A DNA stretch of 64,000 bases from Candidatus Zipacnadia bacterium (GCA_029820565.1 JALGUR010000002.1:37010-101009), one strand, 5' to 3'. Shown: positions 30,174-40,795, numbered from the stretch's first letter. The notes: generated by a model from the letters alone, not told the origin. Numbers and translations are program-made.

Positions 30174-32135
30174 ATGAGCCTTCCCCACTCAGTGTCTGAT
30201 AAGCAGCAGAGTTCTCGGCGCCGGAGCCTTGGCGGGTCGGTCTTGGTAATAGCAACCGTTCTCATCCCTCTAAATGTATACTGGGTCATCCGATTAGAAG
30301 CCCTCCCCGACCTGGCCCACTCCACTGAACTGGCTATCTTTTTTACCGCGGTCTTCACGCTGCTGATGTTAGTTAGCGTCAATTGGCTGGTGCGTTTGTT
30401 GGTGCCCCGCTTTGCCCTCTCCCAAGCACAACTGCTGCTTATCTACTCTATGGTCTGCATTGGGTCGGCGCTGGGCGGATGCGACATGATTCAGAAGTTG
30501 GTGCCGGCGATGAGTTGGTCGTTCTGGATGGCAAATCCGACCAACAAGTATGATGTGCTATTCAACCCGGATATGCCCAAATGGGCCACTGTTCAGGATC
30601 TTAACATCCTCCGAGGCTTCTATGAGGGTGGGGTATCACCGTATCAATCCCATATCCTGGCCGCTTGGCTGGGCCCCATAGCACTATGGACGCTGTTCAT
30701 AATTGGGTTAGTGACGGTGATGCTGTGCTTGAATGTGTTGATCCGGCGGCGGTGGTTGGATGAAGAGCATCTGGCCTGCCCGCTGGTTTACCTGCCGGTG
30801 GAGATTTCCAGTCCGCGGGCGTCGCTATTTCGCCACAAGCTCTTCTGGCTGGGTTTTGGCGCGGCGGCGGCGGTGAAAATCTGGAACCGGGCGGCTTTCT
30901 TGTACCCCGCCATACCCACCATCCAACTGGAGCCGGTTAATATGGCCACGGGCTTTAAGTCCGCGCCCTGGAACGCCATCCGCACCCTACCGCGTTCTTT
31001 TTTCCCCTTTGCCATTGGCCTGGGCTACCTGATGCCCAGTGACTTTCTGTTCTCGCTGTGGTTCTTTTACCTATTCTGGAAGGCCCAATTGGTGCTGGCG
31101 GCCAGCTTCGGCCTCTCGCGAATCCGGGACTTCCCCTTTGACAACTTCCAATGCTTTGGGGCGTATGTGTTGTTTGGTATCTACACCCTGTGGCTGGAAC
31201 GGGATTATCTAAGAGAACTGTACAAGGCCATAGTAGGAGCGCCAAGTCGCCTGCGCGATGAACCGGAGCCGCTCTCATACCGCTCGGCCATTGTGGGAAC
31301 CATATTGGGACTTATTGTGCTGGTCTGGTTCAGCCGGGCCATAGGTATGAGCCTGTGGCTGATTATCCTTTTCTTCATCATCTACTATGTGTTGGCAGTG
31401 GCCATTACCCGAATGCGGGCGCAGTTTGCGGTACCCATCCACTCCGTACACCATACGGGTGCCAGCAATGTATTGCCAACTATATTCGGCACCCGATTCC
31501 TGCCCAAGAAGGACCTCATCGGGATGGCGGTCTATTTTTGGTTCAACCGAGCCTACCGATCTCATCCTATGCCCTTCCAGCTGGAAGGGATGAAAATGCA
31601 GCAATTGACCGCCGGCACTATGAAAGGAACAGCGGCTGCCTTCATGGGTGCTGCAATAATCGGCATTCTATCGGCTTTCTGGACCCACCTGCACTTGTGC
31701 TACAGCCTGGGCGCGACGGCCAAGGGTGGGCTGGGGATGTGGGGCGGACCCATCACCTATGATATGCTGACCAGATGGGTCACCGTGCCGGAGGGCCCGC
31801 GCCTGGGTCCAATTGTCGCCATCGGCGCTGGGGGCCTCTTTGCCCTTTTTCTCCAGGTGATGCGCACTCGCTTTGTCAACTGGCCATTTCATCCCCTGGC
31901 TTATACTATCAGTGCTTGCACTCAGGGGCAAATGATCAATAATCTGTGGATGCCGCTGTTCCTGGCCTGGATAATTAAGAGTGCGATTATCAGGTACGGG
32001 GGGCACAAGGTCTACCGATTATGTCTGCCCATTTTCTTGGGGCTGATTTTGGGAGAATTCGCCGCGGGCAGCATGCTCAATCTGGGTAGTTTTGCGTTGG
32101 GCCTGCCCCGCCCTTTCGCCTATTGGGTGCCTTAG
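30174..32135 (+). CDS. DUF6785/DUF6784-like multi-TM protein, copy 1
   Basis: ~650 aa membrane protein: SFWMANPTNKYDVLFNPDMPKWATVQD...RRRWLDEEHLACPLVYLPVEIS...FVNWPFHPLAYTIS. Confidence 0.75.
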   Translation: MSLPHSVSDKQQSSRRRSLGGSVLVIATVLIPLNVYWVIRLEALPDLAHSTELAIFFTAVFTLLMLVSVNWLVRLLVPRFALSQAQLLLIYSMVCIGSALGGCDMIQKLVPAMSWSFWMANPTNKYDVLFNPDMPKWATVQDLNILRGFYEGGVSPYQSHILAAWLGPIALWTLFIIGLVTVMLCLNVLIRRRWLDEEHLACPLVYLPVEISSPRASLFRHKLFWLGFGAAAAVKIWNRAAFLYPAIPTIQLEPVNMATGFKSAPWNAIRTLPRSFFPFAIGLGYLMPSDFLFSLWFFYLFWKAQLVLAASFGLSRIRDFPFDNFQCFGAYVLFGIYTLWLERDYLRELYKAIVGAPSRLRDEPEPLSYRSAIVGTILGLIVLVWFSRAIGMSLWLIILFFIIYYVLAVAITRMRAQFAVPIHSVHHTGASNVLPTIFGTRFLPKKDLIGMAVYFWFNRAYRSHPMPFQLEGMKMQQLTAGTMKGTAAAFMGAAIIGILSAFWTHLHLCYSLGATAKGGLGMWGGPITYDMLTRWVTVPEGPRLGPIVAIGAGGLFALFLQVMRTRFVNWPFHPLAYTISACTQGQMINNLWMPLFLAWIIKSAIIRYGGHKVYRLCLPIFLGLILGEFAAGSMLNLGSFALGLPRPFAYWVP

Positions 32136-32310
32136 TGTATTATTATAGGTAAGCAATCTCCACTCCGGAGTCTGGCGGTTGTCGGCCAGGTTCCCAGCAT
32201 GAGTAGCACGCTCCTAATTCTTCCGACAAAGGAGATGCATCATCACCGACGAAATTCTCTGGAGGCTGGGTTAAGACTTGGCCTGAGCTAAATTTGGAGA
32301 AGGTAATTGC

Positions 32311-34269
32311 GTGACTGAACAAAGTACTAATGACAGTCCTGCTGCAACATACCAGGGTCTAACCTGGCGAGTAGTGGCGCTGGGGATTGTGCTGACTCCA
32401 ATAAATGTGTACTGGGTATTGCGTATTGAGACTATACCCGACTTAGCCCACTCCACGACGCTTTCGCTTTTCTTCACTGCGGTCTACACTCTGATAGTAG
32501 TCTGTGCTATCAACTGGCTGCTGCGGGCGATAGCACCTCGTTTCGCTCTTAGCCAGTCCGAATTACTGCTGACCTACTCGATGGTTTGTGTGGGCTCCGC
32601 GATGGCCTCCCACGACTTCATTGCTGTGCTTATTCCGCTGTTCACCTGGTCGTTTTGGATGGCCAATCCCACCAATAAGTGGGACACGCTGATTAACCCG
32701 CACATGCCTGAATGGCTGACGATACGCGACCCCAATATCACTCGGGGCTTCTATGAGGGTGGGGTGTCCTTATATCAGGCTGACATCCTACTGGCCTGGG
32801 CGCGGCCGATAGCAATGTGGACCGGCTTCATTATTATTCTGGTAGCAGTGATGCTCTGCTTAAACAGTCTGGTTCGTCGGCGCTGGCTGGATGATGAACA
32901 TCTGGCCTGCCCGCTGGTCTATCTGCCCGTGGAGATTTCTCAGCCCCGACCGACGCTATTTCGCACCAAACTGTTTTGGATTGGCTTTGCCATTGCCGGT
33001 TCAATCCAAATCTGGAACCGCGTTGGGTTTTTCTATCCGATACTGCCCACCATTCAAATCGAGCCGGTCAATATGGCTGCCGGCTTACGCGACCGGCCGT
33101 GGAACGCTGTAGACATCCTGCCCCGCTCTTTTCATCCTTTCCTTATCGGCTTAGGGTACTTGATGCCCAGCGATTTCTTGTTCTCGTTTTGGTTCTTCTA
33201 TCTGTTCTGGAAAGCTCAGTTAGTTTTCGGGGCTATGGTCGGATTAGACCGCATCCGCGACTATCCCTTCTCCAGTTCGCAGGGCTTCGGCGCCTATGTG
33301 CTTTTTGGTCTCTATGCTGTGTGGCTGGCGCGGGACTATCTCAAAGAACTGTACCAGGCCGTGCTGGGAGAACGCACCCGCCTATCTGATGAACGAGAGC
33401 CTCTGCCCTATAGAGCGGCGATGGTAGGAGTTATTTTGGGGCTGGGGGGTCTGGTGTGGTTCAGCATGGCAATGGGAATGAGGGTATGGGTCGCGGTAGT
33501 CTTTTTCATTATTTACTATGTGCTGGGTCTGTCAATCACCCGTATGCGCGCTCAGTTTGCCGTACCTATTCATTCGCTGCTCTCGCACGGTGGGGCCACC
33601 GCCGGGGCACCAGCGATCCTTGCCTCGGTCTTTGGCACCCGTTCGTTTCCCAAAGGCGACCTGGTAGGCATGGCCAATTACTACTGGTTCAATCGGGCCT
33701 TCCGGGGCCACTCTATGCCTCACCAGATGGAGGCAATGAAGATGCAGGACCAAACTGCTCATACCAGCAAGGGGACTGTGCCGGCCCTGCTGATTGCAGC
33801 TCTGGTGGGTAGTTTAGCTGCGTTCTGGGCTATCCTGCACCTTTATTATAGTCTGGGGGCTACAGCCAAAGGCGGAATGAATATGTGGATTCCTCGCAAC
33901 TTCGAAATGCTCTCCTCCTGGCTGGTGGCTCCCCAAGGCCCCCAGTGGGGCGCCGTCATATCCATCGGCATCGGGGCGCTGATTGCTTTTTTCCTTCAGG
34001 CTATGCGCATGCGCTTTGTCAACTGGCCCTTCCATCCTCTGGCCTACGCCATCAGCGGCGACACTACCTCCAATTACATTTGGATGCCCCTGATGATTGC
34101 CTGGGCAATTAAGAGCGTTATCGTCAAGTACGGCAGCCACAAACTCTACCAACGCTTGATGCCTCTGTTTATGGGACTGATTCTGGGCGAGTTTATGGTC
34201 GGGGGCAGCATTAACCTGGGCAGTCTCGCCCTGAACCTGAGGCGCCCATTCTTTTACTTTGTTCCTTGA
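32311..34269 (+). CDS. DUF6785/DUF6784-like multi-TM protein, copy 2
   Basis: Strongly parallel to copies 1 and 3; GTG start. Confidence 0.75.
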   Translation: MTEQSTNDSPAATYQGLTWRVVALGIVLTPINVYWVLRIETIPDLAHSTTLSLFFTAVYTLIVVCAINWLLRAIAPRFALSQSELLLTYSMVCVGSAMASHDFIAVLIPLFTWSFWMANPTNKWDTLINPHMPEWLTIRDPNITRGFYEGGVSLYQADILLAWARPIAMWTGFIIILVAVMLCLNSLVRRRWLDDEHLACPLVYLPVEISQPRPTLFRTKLFWIGFAIAGSIQIWNRVGFFYPILPTIQIEPVNMAAGLRDRPWNAVDILPRSFHPFLIGLGYLMPSDFLFSFWFFYLFWKAQLVFGAMVGLDRIRDYPFSSSQGFGAYVLFGLYAVWLARDYLKELYQAVLGERTRLSDEREPLPYRAAMVGVILGLGGLVWFSMAMGMRVWVAVVFFIIYYVLGLSITRMRAQFAVPIHSLLSHGGATAGAPAILASVFGTRSFPKGDLVGMANYYWFNRAFRGHSMPHQMEAMKMQDQTAHTSKGTVPALLIAALVGSLAAFWAILHLYYSLGATAKGGMNMWIPRNFEMLSSWLVAPQGPQWGAVISIGIGALIAFFLQAMRMRFVNWPFHPLAYAISGDTTSNYIWMPLMIAWAIKSVIVKYGSHKLYQRLMPLFMGLILGEFMVGGSINLGSLALNLRRPFFYFVP

Positions 34270-34353
34270 GGGCCGGCAGCCAGCCGGGGCAAAGCCGGCC
34301 TGTACTGATAATGGCAATCTACCCATAGCCGACAAAACACAGCGAGGTGCCTG

Positions 34354-36294
34354 TTGACTCAGCAAACTATGGACAATAGCAAAACCACGAACCGCCGAGG
34401 TCTCACTTGGCGTGTGGTACTGATTAGTCTCATTGTAGTCCCATTGAACGCCTACTGGATAGTGCGCATAGAGATTATTCCCGATATGGCGCACTCTACC
34501 ACCCTTTCGTTGATGTTCACGGCGGTTTACACTCTGGTATTTCTCGCCGCTCTTAACTGGCTTCTGCGGGCACTCGCCCCGCGGCTTGCTCTCTCTCAAT
34601 CCGAGTTACTGCTAACCTATTCAATGGTCTGCATAGGCTCAGCCATGGCTTCCCACGACTTCATTGCCGTGCTCATTCCCCTGTTCACCTGGACATTTTG
34701 GATGGCCACCCCCACCAATAAGTGGGACATACTAATCAACCCTCGTATGCCCGAGTGGCTAACCGTCCGGGACTACCATGTGATGCGCGGCTTCTACGAA
34801 GGTGGGGTATCGCCATATCAACCATATATTCTATCGGCCTGGCTTCGGCCAATGGCAATATGGCTGGTCTTCATCTTTATGCTGGTAGTGGTGATGCTGT
34901 GCTTGAACGCAATAGTCCGCAAGCGGTGGTTGGATGACGAACACCTGGCCTGTTCGCTGGTTTACTTGCCGGTGGAAATCTCTCAGCCTCGCCCCACTCT
35001 GTTTCGCAGCAAACTGTTTTGGATCGGCTTTGCCATTGCCGGCAGCATCCAGATCTGGAACCGCCTGGCTTTCTTTCATCCGATACTGCCCACCATTCAG
35101 ATTGAGCCCGTTAATATGGCTACCGGCTTCAAAGGGCGCCCCTGGGACGTCATAACGCTGCTGCCCCGCTCCTTCTTTCCTTTCCTCATCGGCTTAGGAT
35201 ACTTGATGCCCGCCGATTTTGTGTTTTCCTTCTGGTTCTTCTATCTGTTCTGGAAGGGGCAACGGGTCCTGAGCACTACGTTAGGGCTGGATCGGATTCG
35301 GGGCTTTCCCTTCTGCAACGCGCAGAGTTTCGGAGCCTATATCCTGTTCGGCATTTACGGTCTGTGGCTCGCCCGCGGCTATGTCAAAGAAGTATATAGA
35401 GCCATCATCGGAGCCGGTTCCCGCCTCAGTGACCAGCACGAGCCGCTGACCTATCGGACAGCTGCGGTGGTCGGACTATTCGCTCTGGGTGGCCTGGTAT
35501 GGTTCAGCGCGACTATGGGCATGCGGGTTTGGGTCAGTGTCGCTTTCTTCCTCATCTATTACTTCATAGGTCTGACTCTCACGCGCATGCGAGCCCAGTT
35601 TGCTGTACCCATCCATTCTGTGGGCTATTCGCCGGTGACTGTCCTTACCAGGCTATTGGGGACGCGTTCGTTTCCTAAAAAGGACTTGGTGGGTATAGCC
35701 AACTACTTCTGGTTCAACCGCGCCTACCGGGGGCACGCTATGCCTCACCAGATGGAAGCAATGAAGATGCAGGACCAGACTGCCCCGGACAACCGGGGCA
35801 CGGTACCAGCATTGGCTTTAGCCGCTGTCATAGGCGCTGTAGTCACCTTTTGGGCCATCCTGCATTTGTATTACAATTTGGGTGCTACTGCCAAAGGCGG
35901 CCTGAATATGTGGGTGCCGGAGAACTACGAGATGCTTACCTCGTGGCTGCTTGCTCCCGAATCGCCCCAGTGGCGCGAAACTATTGCCATGGGCGTCGGG
36001 GCCCTGTTTGCTCTCTTTCTCCAGACGATGCGCATGCGTTTCGTTAACTGGCCTTTCCATCCCCTCGCCTATGCCATCAGCGGCGACTACTTGTCCAATT
36101 TTATGTGGATGCCTCTATTTTTGGCCTGGTTAATCAAAAGTTCCATCATCAAATACGGCAGCCACAAACTCTACCAGCGCTTGATGCCCATCTTCTTGGG
36201 GTTAATCCTGGGGGAGTTCCTGATCGGGGGCACCATTAATCTGGTCAGTCTGGCCCTCGACCTCAGGCGGCCCTTCTGCTTCTTTGTGCCTTAG
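34354..36294 (+). CDS. DUF6785/DUF6784-like multi-TM protein, copy 3
   Basis: Strongly parallel to copy 2 (ASHDFIAVLIPLFTW, HQMEAMKMQDQTA). Confidence 0.75.
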   Translation: MTQQTMDNSKTTNRRGLTWRVVLISLIVVPLNAYWIVRIEIIPDMAHSTTLSLMFTAVYTLVFLAALNWLLRALAPRLALSQSELLLTYSMVCIGSAMASHDFIAVLIPLFTWTFWMATPTNKWDILINPRMPEWLTVRDYHVMRGFYEGGVSPYQPYILSAWLRPMAIWLVFIFMLVVVMLCLNAIVRKRWLDDEHLACSLVYLPVEISQPRPTLFRSKLFWIGFAIAGSIQIWNRLAFFHPILPTIQIEPVNMATGFKGRPWDVITLLPRSFFPFLIGLGYLMPADFVFSFWFFYLFWKGQRVLSTTLGLDRIRGFPFCNAQSFGAYILFGIYGLWLARGYVKEVYRAIIGAGSRLSDQHEPLTYRTAAVVGLFALGGLVWFSATMGMRVWVSVAFFLIYYFIGLTLTRMRAQFAVPIHSVGYSPVTVLTRLLGTRSFPKKDLVGIANYFWFNRAYRGHAMPHQMEAMKMQDQTAPDNRGTVPALALAAVIGAVVTFWAILHLYYNLGATAKGGLNMWVPENYEMLTSWLLAPESPQWRETIAMGVGALFALFLQTMRMRFVNWPFHPLAYAISGDYLSNFMWMPLFLAWLIKSSIIKYGSHKLYQRLMPIFLGLILGEFLIGGTINLVSLALDLRRPFCFFVP

Positions 36295-36329
36295 GGCAAC
36301 TACAGCAGGAGTAGTGTGGGTTGGGTCTA

Positions 36330-37205
36330 CTACGACCTGGGTTGCTCAAGCAGGCCCCGAAAGAACTTTACATTGTCCCGCGCCGCTTGCTCCTCATTGG
36401 CTACGCCGTGACCTAACTCGAGCGAGAGCACGCCATCGTAGCCGATCTCGCGCAGCGCCTGAATAATAGCCGACCAATCCAATACGCCGGTGCCCGGTGC
36501 CGCAAATTTGAACTGCTTGCCGGTGGGAGTCTCAAAGCCGTATTCATCCAGGGCACCTTCCAGAGGCTCGACCACAGCATCCTTGACGTGGGCATGGCCG
36601 ATGCGCGGCCCATATTCTTTGATGAAAGGCACGGGGTCTTCTTCGTGATAAGGGAAATGGCTGGGGTCAAAGTTTATCAGCAGTTCGTCCCGGCCCAGTG
36701 CCGCGTCCAGTGCTTGCATAGTCGCCAGATTCCCGACTGCATACGCAAATACCGGCTCAAGCCCCAGGGCTACACCATTTTCCTCAGCAGCGTCAAGCAA
36801 TTCATCATAAGTAGCCGCTAACCTGTCAAAGGCTTGGGCAGCGTCCATGGAAGCAGGGACAGGGCCGGTGACGGTGTGGACCAAGCCGACGCCAATGTGG
36901 GCAGCCAGGGCCAGCATTCTCTTGGTATGATCAATGTTGCGGCGCACTGCGGTCTCATCTTCGTCCAGGAAAGTGCGGTGGCATTGGATAGCCGAGATTT
37001 CCACGCCCTGGTCGCGGACTTCGGCTGCGGTCTGGGCCGCCTCGGCCATTGACATCTGTCCCAGGTCAGCCACAGTAAAAGTCCCTTCTGCATCACAGGC
37101 TCCCAGTTCCACGCAGTCATATCCCATCTGTTTGGCCTTACGGGTGCCCGCGACGAAGGACTCTTCCTTTAGACCGGTAACACTAATCAGTATCCCTAAT
37201 TGCAT
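36330..37205 (-). CDS. Sugar phosphate isomerase/epimerase (xylose isomerase-like TIM barrel)
   Basis: MGYDCVELGACD..., NGVALGLEPVFAYAVGNLATMQALD, FDPSHFPYHEEDPVPFIKEYGPRIGHAHVKD. Confidence 0.88.
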   Translation of the reverse strand: MQLGILISVTGLKEESFVAGTRKAKQMGYDCVELGACDAEGTFTVADLGQMSMAEAAQTAAEVRDQGVEISAIQCHRTFLDEDETAVRRNIDHTKRMLALAAHIGVGLVHTVTGPVPASMDAAQAFDRLAATYDELLDAAEENGVALGLEPVFAYAVGNLATMQALDAALGRDELLINFDPSHFPYHEEDPVPFIKEYGPRIGHAHVKDAVVEPLEGALDEYGFETPTGKQFKFAAPGTGVLDWSAIIQALREIGYDGVLSLELGHGVANEEQAARDNVKFFRGLLEQPRS

Positions 37206-37227
37206 AGGAATGCCCTCCTCTATTTGT

Positions 37228-38253
37228 CTACCTTGTCAAAGGATATTGTCTCTGCACCTTGGCCCAAGTGCCGCTCTGGGCCGACTCATAAGCCGCCACC
37301 ACTACGGCAACATCCAACAGGCCCTGCTGGCCGGGATATTCAGCCTGCTTGCCCTCCATTACACTAACCAGAAAATCATCCCATTCCTGTTGATAGGACT
37401 CGGGTGGTGAGTGGCGAGAAGGCATGGCGAATTCCTGACAACTGCCACTGCTAACCAGTCGCAGTCGGGCGGGCTGGACATCCCAGTAGTTGTCGTAAAG
37501 TAGGACACCTTTTCGGCCCTGAATCTCGTAGCGGAAGGCGTTAGCCCCTGATCGCCAGTTCACGGCAACATGCGCGAATACGCCCGTACCAAAATCCAGG
37601 ATCGCCTCGGCCGAGTCTTCTACTTCTCGGTCTATGTCAGTCGGATAGTCTAACTGCGCCCAAACCCGCTTCACCTCGCCACCCCACCAACGGGCCAGAG
37701 CACAGTGATGAACCCCCGGGTCTAACATTACCCCACCCCCACACTGCGCCGACCATCGCCAGTGCCCGGGCGGCGGGTAGAAATCAGGATTGGCTTGCAG
37801 CAAGCGCAGTCCCGTAATCTGGCCAATGGCTCCCTCCTCGATCAAACACTTCATTTTTTGCAGGCCGGGGTCGTAGCAGTAGTTCTCCGCCACCATCAGC
37901 ACTGCATCACTCTTATGCGCCGCCGCGACCATCAACTCACATTCCTCCACGGTAGGTGCCATGGGCTTTTCCACCAGAACATGCTTCCCGGCTCGTAACG
38001 CAGCGATCGCCGGCTCCGTGTGGAGATGATGAGGGGTGCATATCAGTAGCGCATCAACTTCAAATTCCGTTAGCAGTTCGCGCCAGTCATCTGTACCTGC
38101 GCAGCCCAGTTGTTCCGTCGCCCCCGCAACGGCCTCGGGCTGTGTGTCGGCCACCGCTACGACCGCTATCCGTTCGTCATCCTTGAGGATGGGCAGGTGG
38201 GCACTGCGGAACACAGCTCCCAGACCAACACACGCCAGTCGGATTTGTTGCAT
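37228..38253 (-). CDS. Gfo/Idh/MocA family oxidoreductase
   Basis: IRLACVGLGAVFRSAHLPIL, ALLICTPHHLHTEPAIAALRAGKHVLVEKPMA. Confidence 0.93.
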   Translation of the reverse strand: MQQIRLACVGLGAVFRSAHLPILKDDERIAVVAVADTQPEAVAGATEQLGCAGTDDWRELLTEFEVDALLICTPHHLHTEPAIAALRAGKHVLVEKPMAPTVEECELMVAAAHKSDAVLMVAENYCYDPGLQKMKCLIEEGAIGQITGLRLLQANPDFYPPPGHWRWSAQCGGGVMLDPGVHHCALARWWGGEVKRVWAQLDYPTDIDREVEDSAEAILDFGTGVFAHVAVNWRSGANAFRYEIQGRKGVLLYDNYWDVQPARLRLVSSGSCQEFAMPSRHSPPESYQQEWDDFLVSVMEGKQAEYPGQQGLLDVAVVVAAYESAQSGTWAKVQRQYPLTR

Positions 38254-38261
38254 ATTAGACG

Positions 38262-38981
38262 TTACTCCTGCTGGTCGTCGGCTCCCTCTTCAGTTGCTTG
38301 CTCTGGCGCAGGCTCTTCGTCCAGAAGGGCAGGTTCCACCGCCAGTTGAGTTTCAGCCTCTTCAGTCTCCGCACCGGCTTCTTCTGCCTCCTCGTCCCTC
38401 TCAATTTCACCTGCCTCCTCGACTTCCGCTACCTCCTCTTCCTCGGCCTCAGCGGCTCTGTAGGCGTCTACGACCTCCCGGCCCAGCAGAGCCTGGACCG
38501 TCGTGTCGCGCTGCTCGGCCACCTGGTGAGGATCCCGCAGCATAGACAGAGCCTTGAAACAACTTTTGGCCCGGTTCATAACATTGCCGCTGCCCAGCGA
38601 CTTGGTGAGGATATCACGAATGCCGCTGATTTCAATCAGTTGCCGAGTAGCGCCGCCGGCAATGATACCTGTACCTCGCGAGGCAGGCTTGAGCAGTATA
38701 ATTGCCCCACCCACCTTGGCTTGTACCGCATAAGGGATAGTGTAGCCATCCAGAGGGATGCGTATCATAGTCTTCTTGGCTCGCTTGACCGCCTTCTCAA
38801 TGGCCTCCGGGACGTTGCGCGCCTTGCCCACGGCCAATCCCACGCTGCCCCTACCGTCACCCACCCCGACTACTACCCGGGCGCTGGACAGTCGCCCACC
38901 TCTGACCGTCTTCCGCGTGCGGTCAATACGAATAACGCGATCCTCCAGTTGTTCTTCGAGTTCTTCTTGCTTAGTTACCAC
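38262..38981 (-). CDS. rpsE: 30S ribosomal protein S5 with acidic C-terminal extension
   Basis: VVVGVGDGRGSVGLAVGKARNVPEAIEKAVKRAKKTMIRIPLDGYTIPYAV...LLKPASRGTGIIAGGATRQLIEISGIRDILTKSLGS; C-terminal Glu/Asp/Ala-rich tail; GTG start. Confidence 0.93.
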   Translation of the reverse strand: MVTKQEELEEQLEDRVIRIDRTRKTVRGGRLSSARVVVGVGDGRGSVGLAVGKARNVPEAIEKAVKRAKKTMIRIPLDGYTIPYAVQAKVGGAIILLKPASRGTGIIAGGATRQLIEISGIRDILTKSLGSGNVMNRAKSCFKALSMLRDPHQVAEQRDTTVQALLGREVVDAYRAAEAEEEEVAEVEEAGEIERDEEAEEAGAETEEAETQLAVEPALLDEEPAPEQATEEGADDQQE

Positions 38982-39035
38982 TATAATACTTACCTCCCAC
39001 AGATTTAGCCGCCTCCCTTAGGGAAGCGTGTCTAC

Positions 39036-39064
39036 ACTTTAGCAGAGACAGCAAATTGTGTCAA
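39036..39064 (-). promoter_or_regulatory. Sigma-70-like promoter for rpsE
   Basis: Minus strand TTGACA (39059-39064), 17-nt spacer, TAAAGT (39036-39041). Confidence 0.65.
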
Positions 39065-39065
39065 C

Positions 39066-40766
39066 TTACATCGGTTGAGTCAGGATAACATTTTCGGCGG
39101 ATTGGCCGGCCGGAATCATAGGGAAGACGTTCTCTTCCTTAGCGACGGCGAAGTCAATGAAGGTGGGCCGGTCGTCTATTTCCATAGCCTGCTCAATGGC
39201 CGGGCGCACCTCCTCGGTCTCGGCTACCTTAATGCCCACTCCTCCGTAAGCCTCCGCCACGCGGGCAAAGTCGGGATTGCCGGTCAGGTCAGTGCCACTG
39301 TAGCGGCGCTCAAAGAACAACTCCTGCCACTGGCGCACCATACCCAAGTAACTATTGTTCAAAATAGCCACTTTCACCGGTAACTTGTTAATGGTTGCCG
39401 TCGCCAGTTCCTGGATACACATCTGAATGGACCCATCACCGGCGATGTCCCACACTACTGCGTCGGGGCAACCGACTTGCGCACCAATGGCAGCAGGAAA
39501 GCCATAGCCCATCGTCCCCAATCCGCCGGAACTAATGAAGTGTCGGGGCTGGTCTACCTTATAGTATTGGGCCGCCCACATCTGATTCTGACCTACCTCA
39601 GTCGTGATAATCGCTTCGCCGCCCGTCACCTCCCAGATCTGCTCCACTACATACTGGGGCGCAATGCCCTCATCAGGGTGGTCATAATGCAACGGATGCT
39701 GGACGCGCCACTCTTCTAACTGCTCCTCCCACTTGCCCTTCTCACGGGGCTGCACTTGCGGCACCAAGTCCTCCAGGACGGTGCGGGCATCGCCTACTAT
39801 GGCCACATCAGGCCGCTTGACCTTGTTATGCTCGGCCGGGTCAATGTCAATGTGTATTACCTTGGCCTCCGGGGCGAACCGGCTCACGTCGCCGGTTACG
39901 CGATCATCAAACCGAGCGCCAATGCAGATAATCAAGTCGGAATACTGCAGGGCATTACTGGCAGGCACTGTGCCGTGCATCCCCGGCATTCCCAGCGACA
40001 GCGGATGACTCTCAGGGATGCCGCCCTTGCCCATAAGTGTATGGACCCCGTAGATATTAGTCTTCTCCGCCAACTGTTTAACTAAATCAGAGGCTCCGGC
40101 GGCAATCACGCCCCCACCGATATACAGAATAGGCCGCTGCGCAGTGGCCATCATCTTGGCTGCCTGCTCAATGCGCTCCGGGTCCCCTTTGGATGGGGGC
40201 CGATAGCCGCGTAGGTTCTCCATCTGCCGCTCAGTCCACTGGGCCGGCCCGGCACTGACATCAAACGGCAAGTCTACCAACACCGGCCCGGGACGGCCGG
40301 TGCGGGCAATATGAAATGCCTCCCGCACAGTATTAGCCAGTTCGTTGGGGTCTTTGACCAGATAATTATGCTTGGTCACGGGCGCGGTGACACCGGTGGT
40401 ATCGGCCTCCTGAAAGGCATCGGTGCCAATAGCCGAAGTCTTGACCTGGCCAGTAATTGCCACTACTGGTATTGAGTCCATATGCGCGTTGCACAGGCCA
40501 GTCACCAGGTTCATCGCTCCGGGGCCACTGGTGGCCATACATACTCCCACCCGCCCGGTGGCCCGAGCGTAGCCGTCGGCGGCGTGGGCTGCTCCCTGCT
40601 CGTGACGGGTGAGGACATGCTTAAGTTCACCCCTCTCGGTTTTTGCGTACAATTTATCATATACCGGAATCAGCACGCCGCCGGGTATTCCGAATATGAC
40701 CTCCACACCTTCCTCTTCAAACACCTTAAATAACACATCAGCGCCAGTGAGTTCTTCTTGTGCCAT
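39066..40766 (-). CDS. ilvB: Acetolactate synthase large subunit
   Basis: ADVLFKVFEEEGVEVIFGIPGGVLIPVYDKL, TDAFQEADTTGVTAPVTKHNYLV, WDIAGDGSIQMCIQEL; start at MAQEELTG. Confidence 0.95.
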   Translation of the reverse strand: MAQEELTGADVLFKVFEEEGVEVIFGIPGGVLIPVYDKLYAKTERGELKHVLTRHEQGAAHAADGYARATGRVGVCMATSGPGAMNLVTGLCNAHMDSIPVVAITGQVKTSAIGTDAFQEADTTGVTAPVTKHNYLVKDPNELANTVREAFHIARTGRPGPVLVDLPFDVSAGPAQWTERQMENLRGYRPPSKGDPERIEQAAKMMATAQRPILYIGGGVIAAGASDLVKQLAEKTNIYGVHTLMGKGGIPESHPLSLGMPGMHGTVPASNALQYSDLIICIGARFDDRVTGDVSRFAPEAKVIHIDIDPAEHNKVKRPDVAIVGDARTVLEDLVPQVQPREKGKWEEQLEEWRVQHPLHYDHPDEGIAPQYVVEQIWEVTGGEAIITTEVGQNQMWAAQYYKVDQPRHFISSGGLGTMGYGFPAAIGAQVGCPDAVVWDIAGDGSIQMCIQELATATINKLPVKVAILNNSYLGMVRQWQELFFERRYSGTDLTGNPDFARVAEAYGGVGIKVAETEEVRPAIEQAMEIDDRPTFIDFAVAKEENVFPMIPAGQSAENVILTQPM

Positions 40767-40795
40767 AGTTGTGTACCTCCTGTTACGGTCTGTGT

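Noticed and set aside
37228-38253. Second Gfo/Idh/MocA gene as the source of the split fragments at 45-47.5 kb
   Set aside because: It is intact and its sequence differs clearly from both fragments, so they derive from a separate gene.
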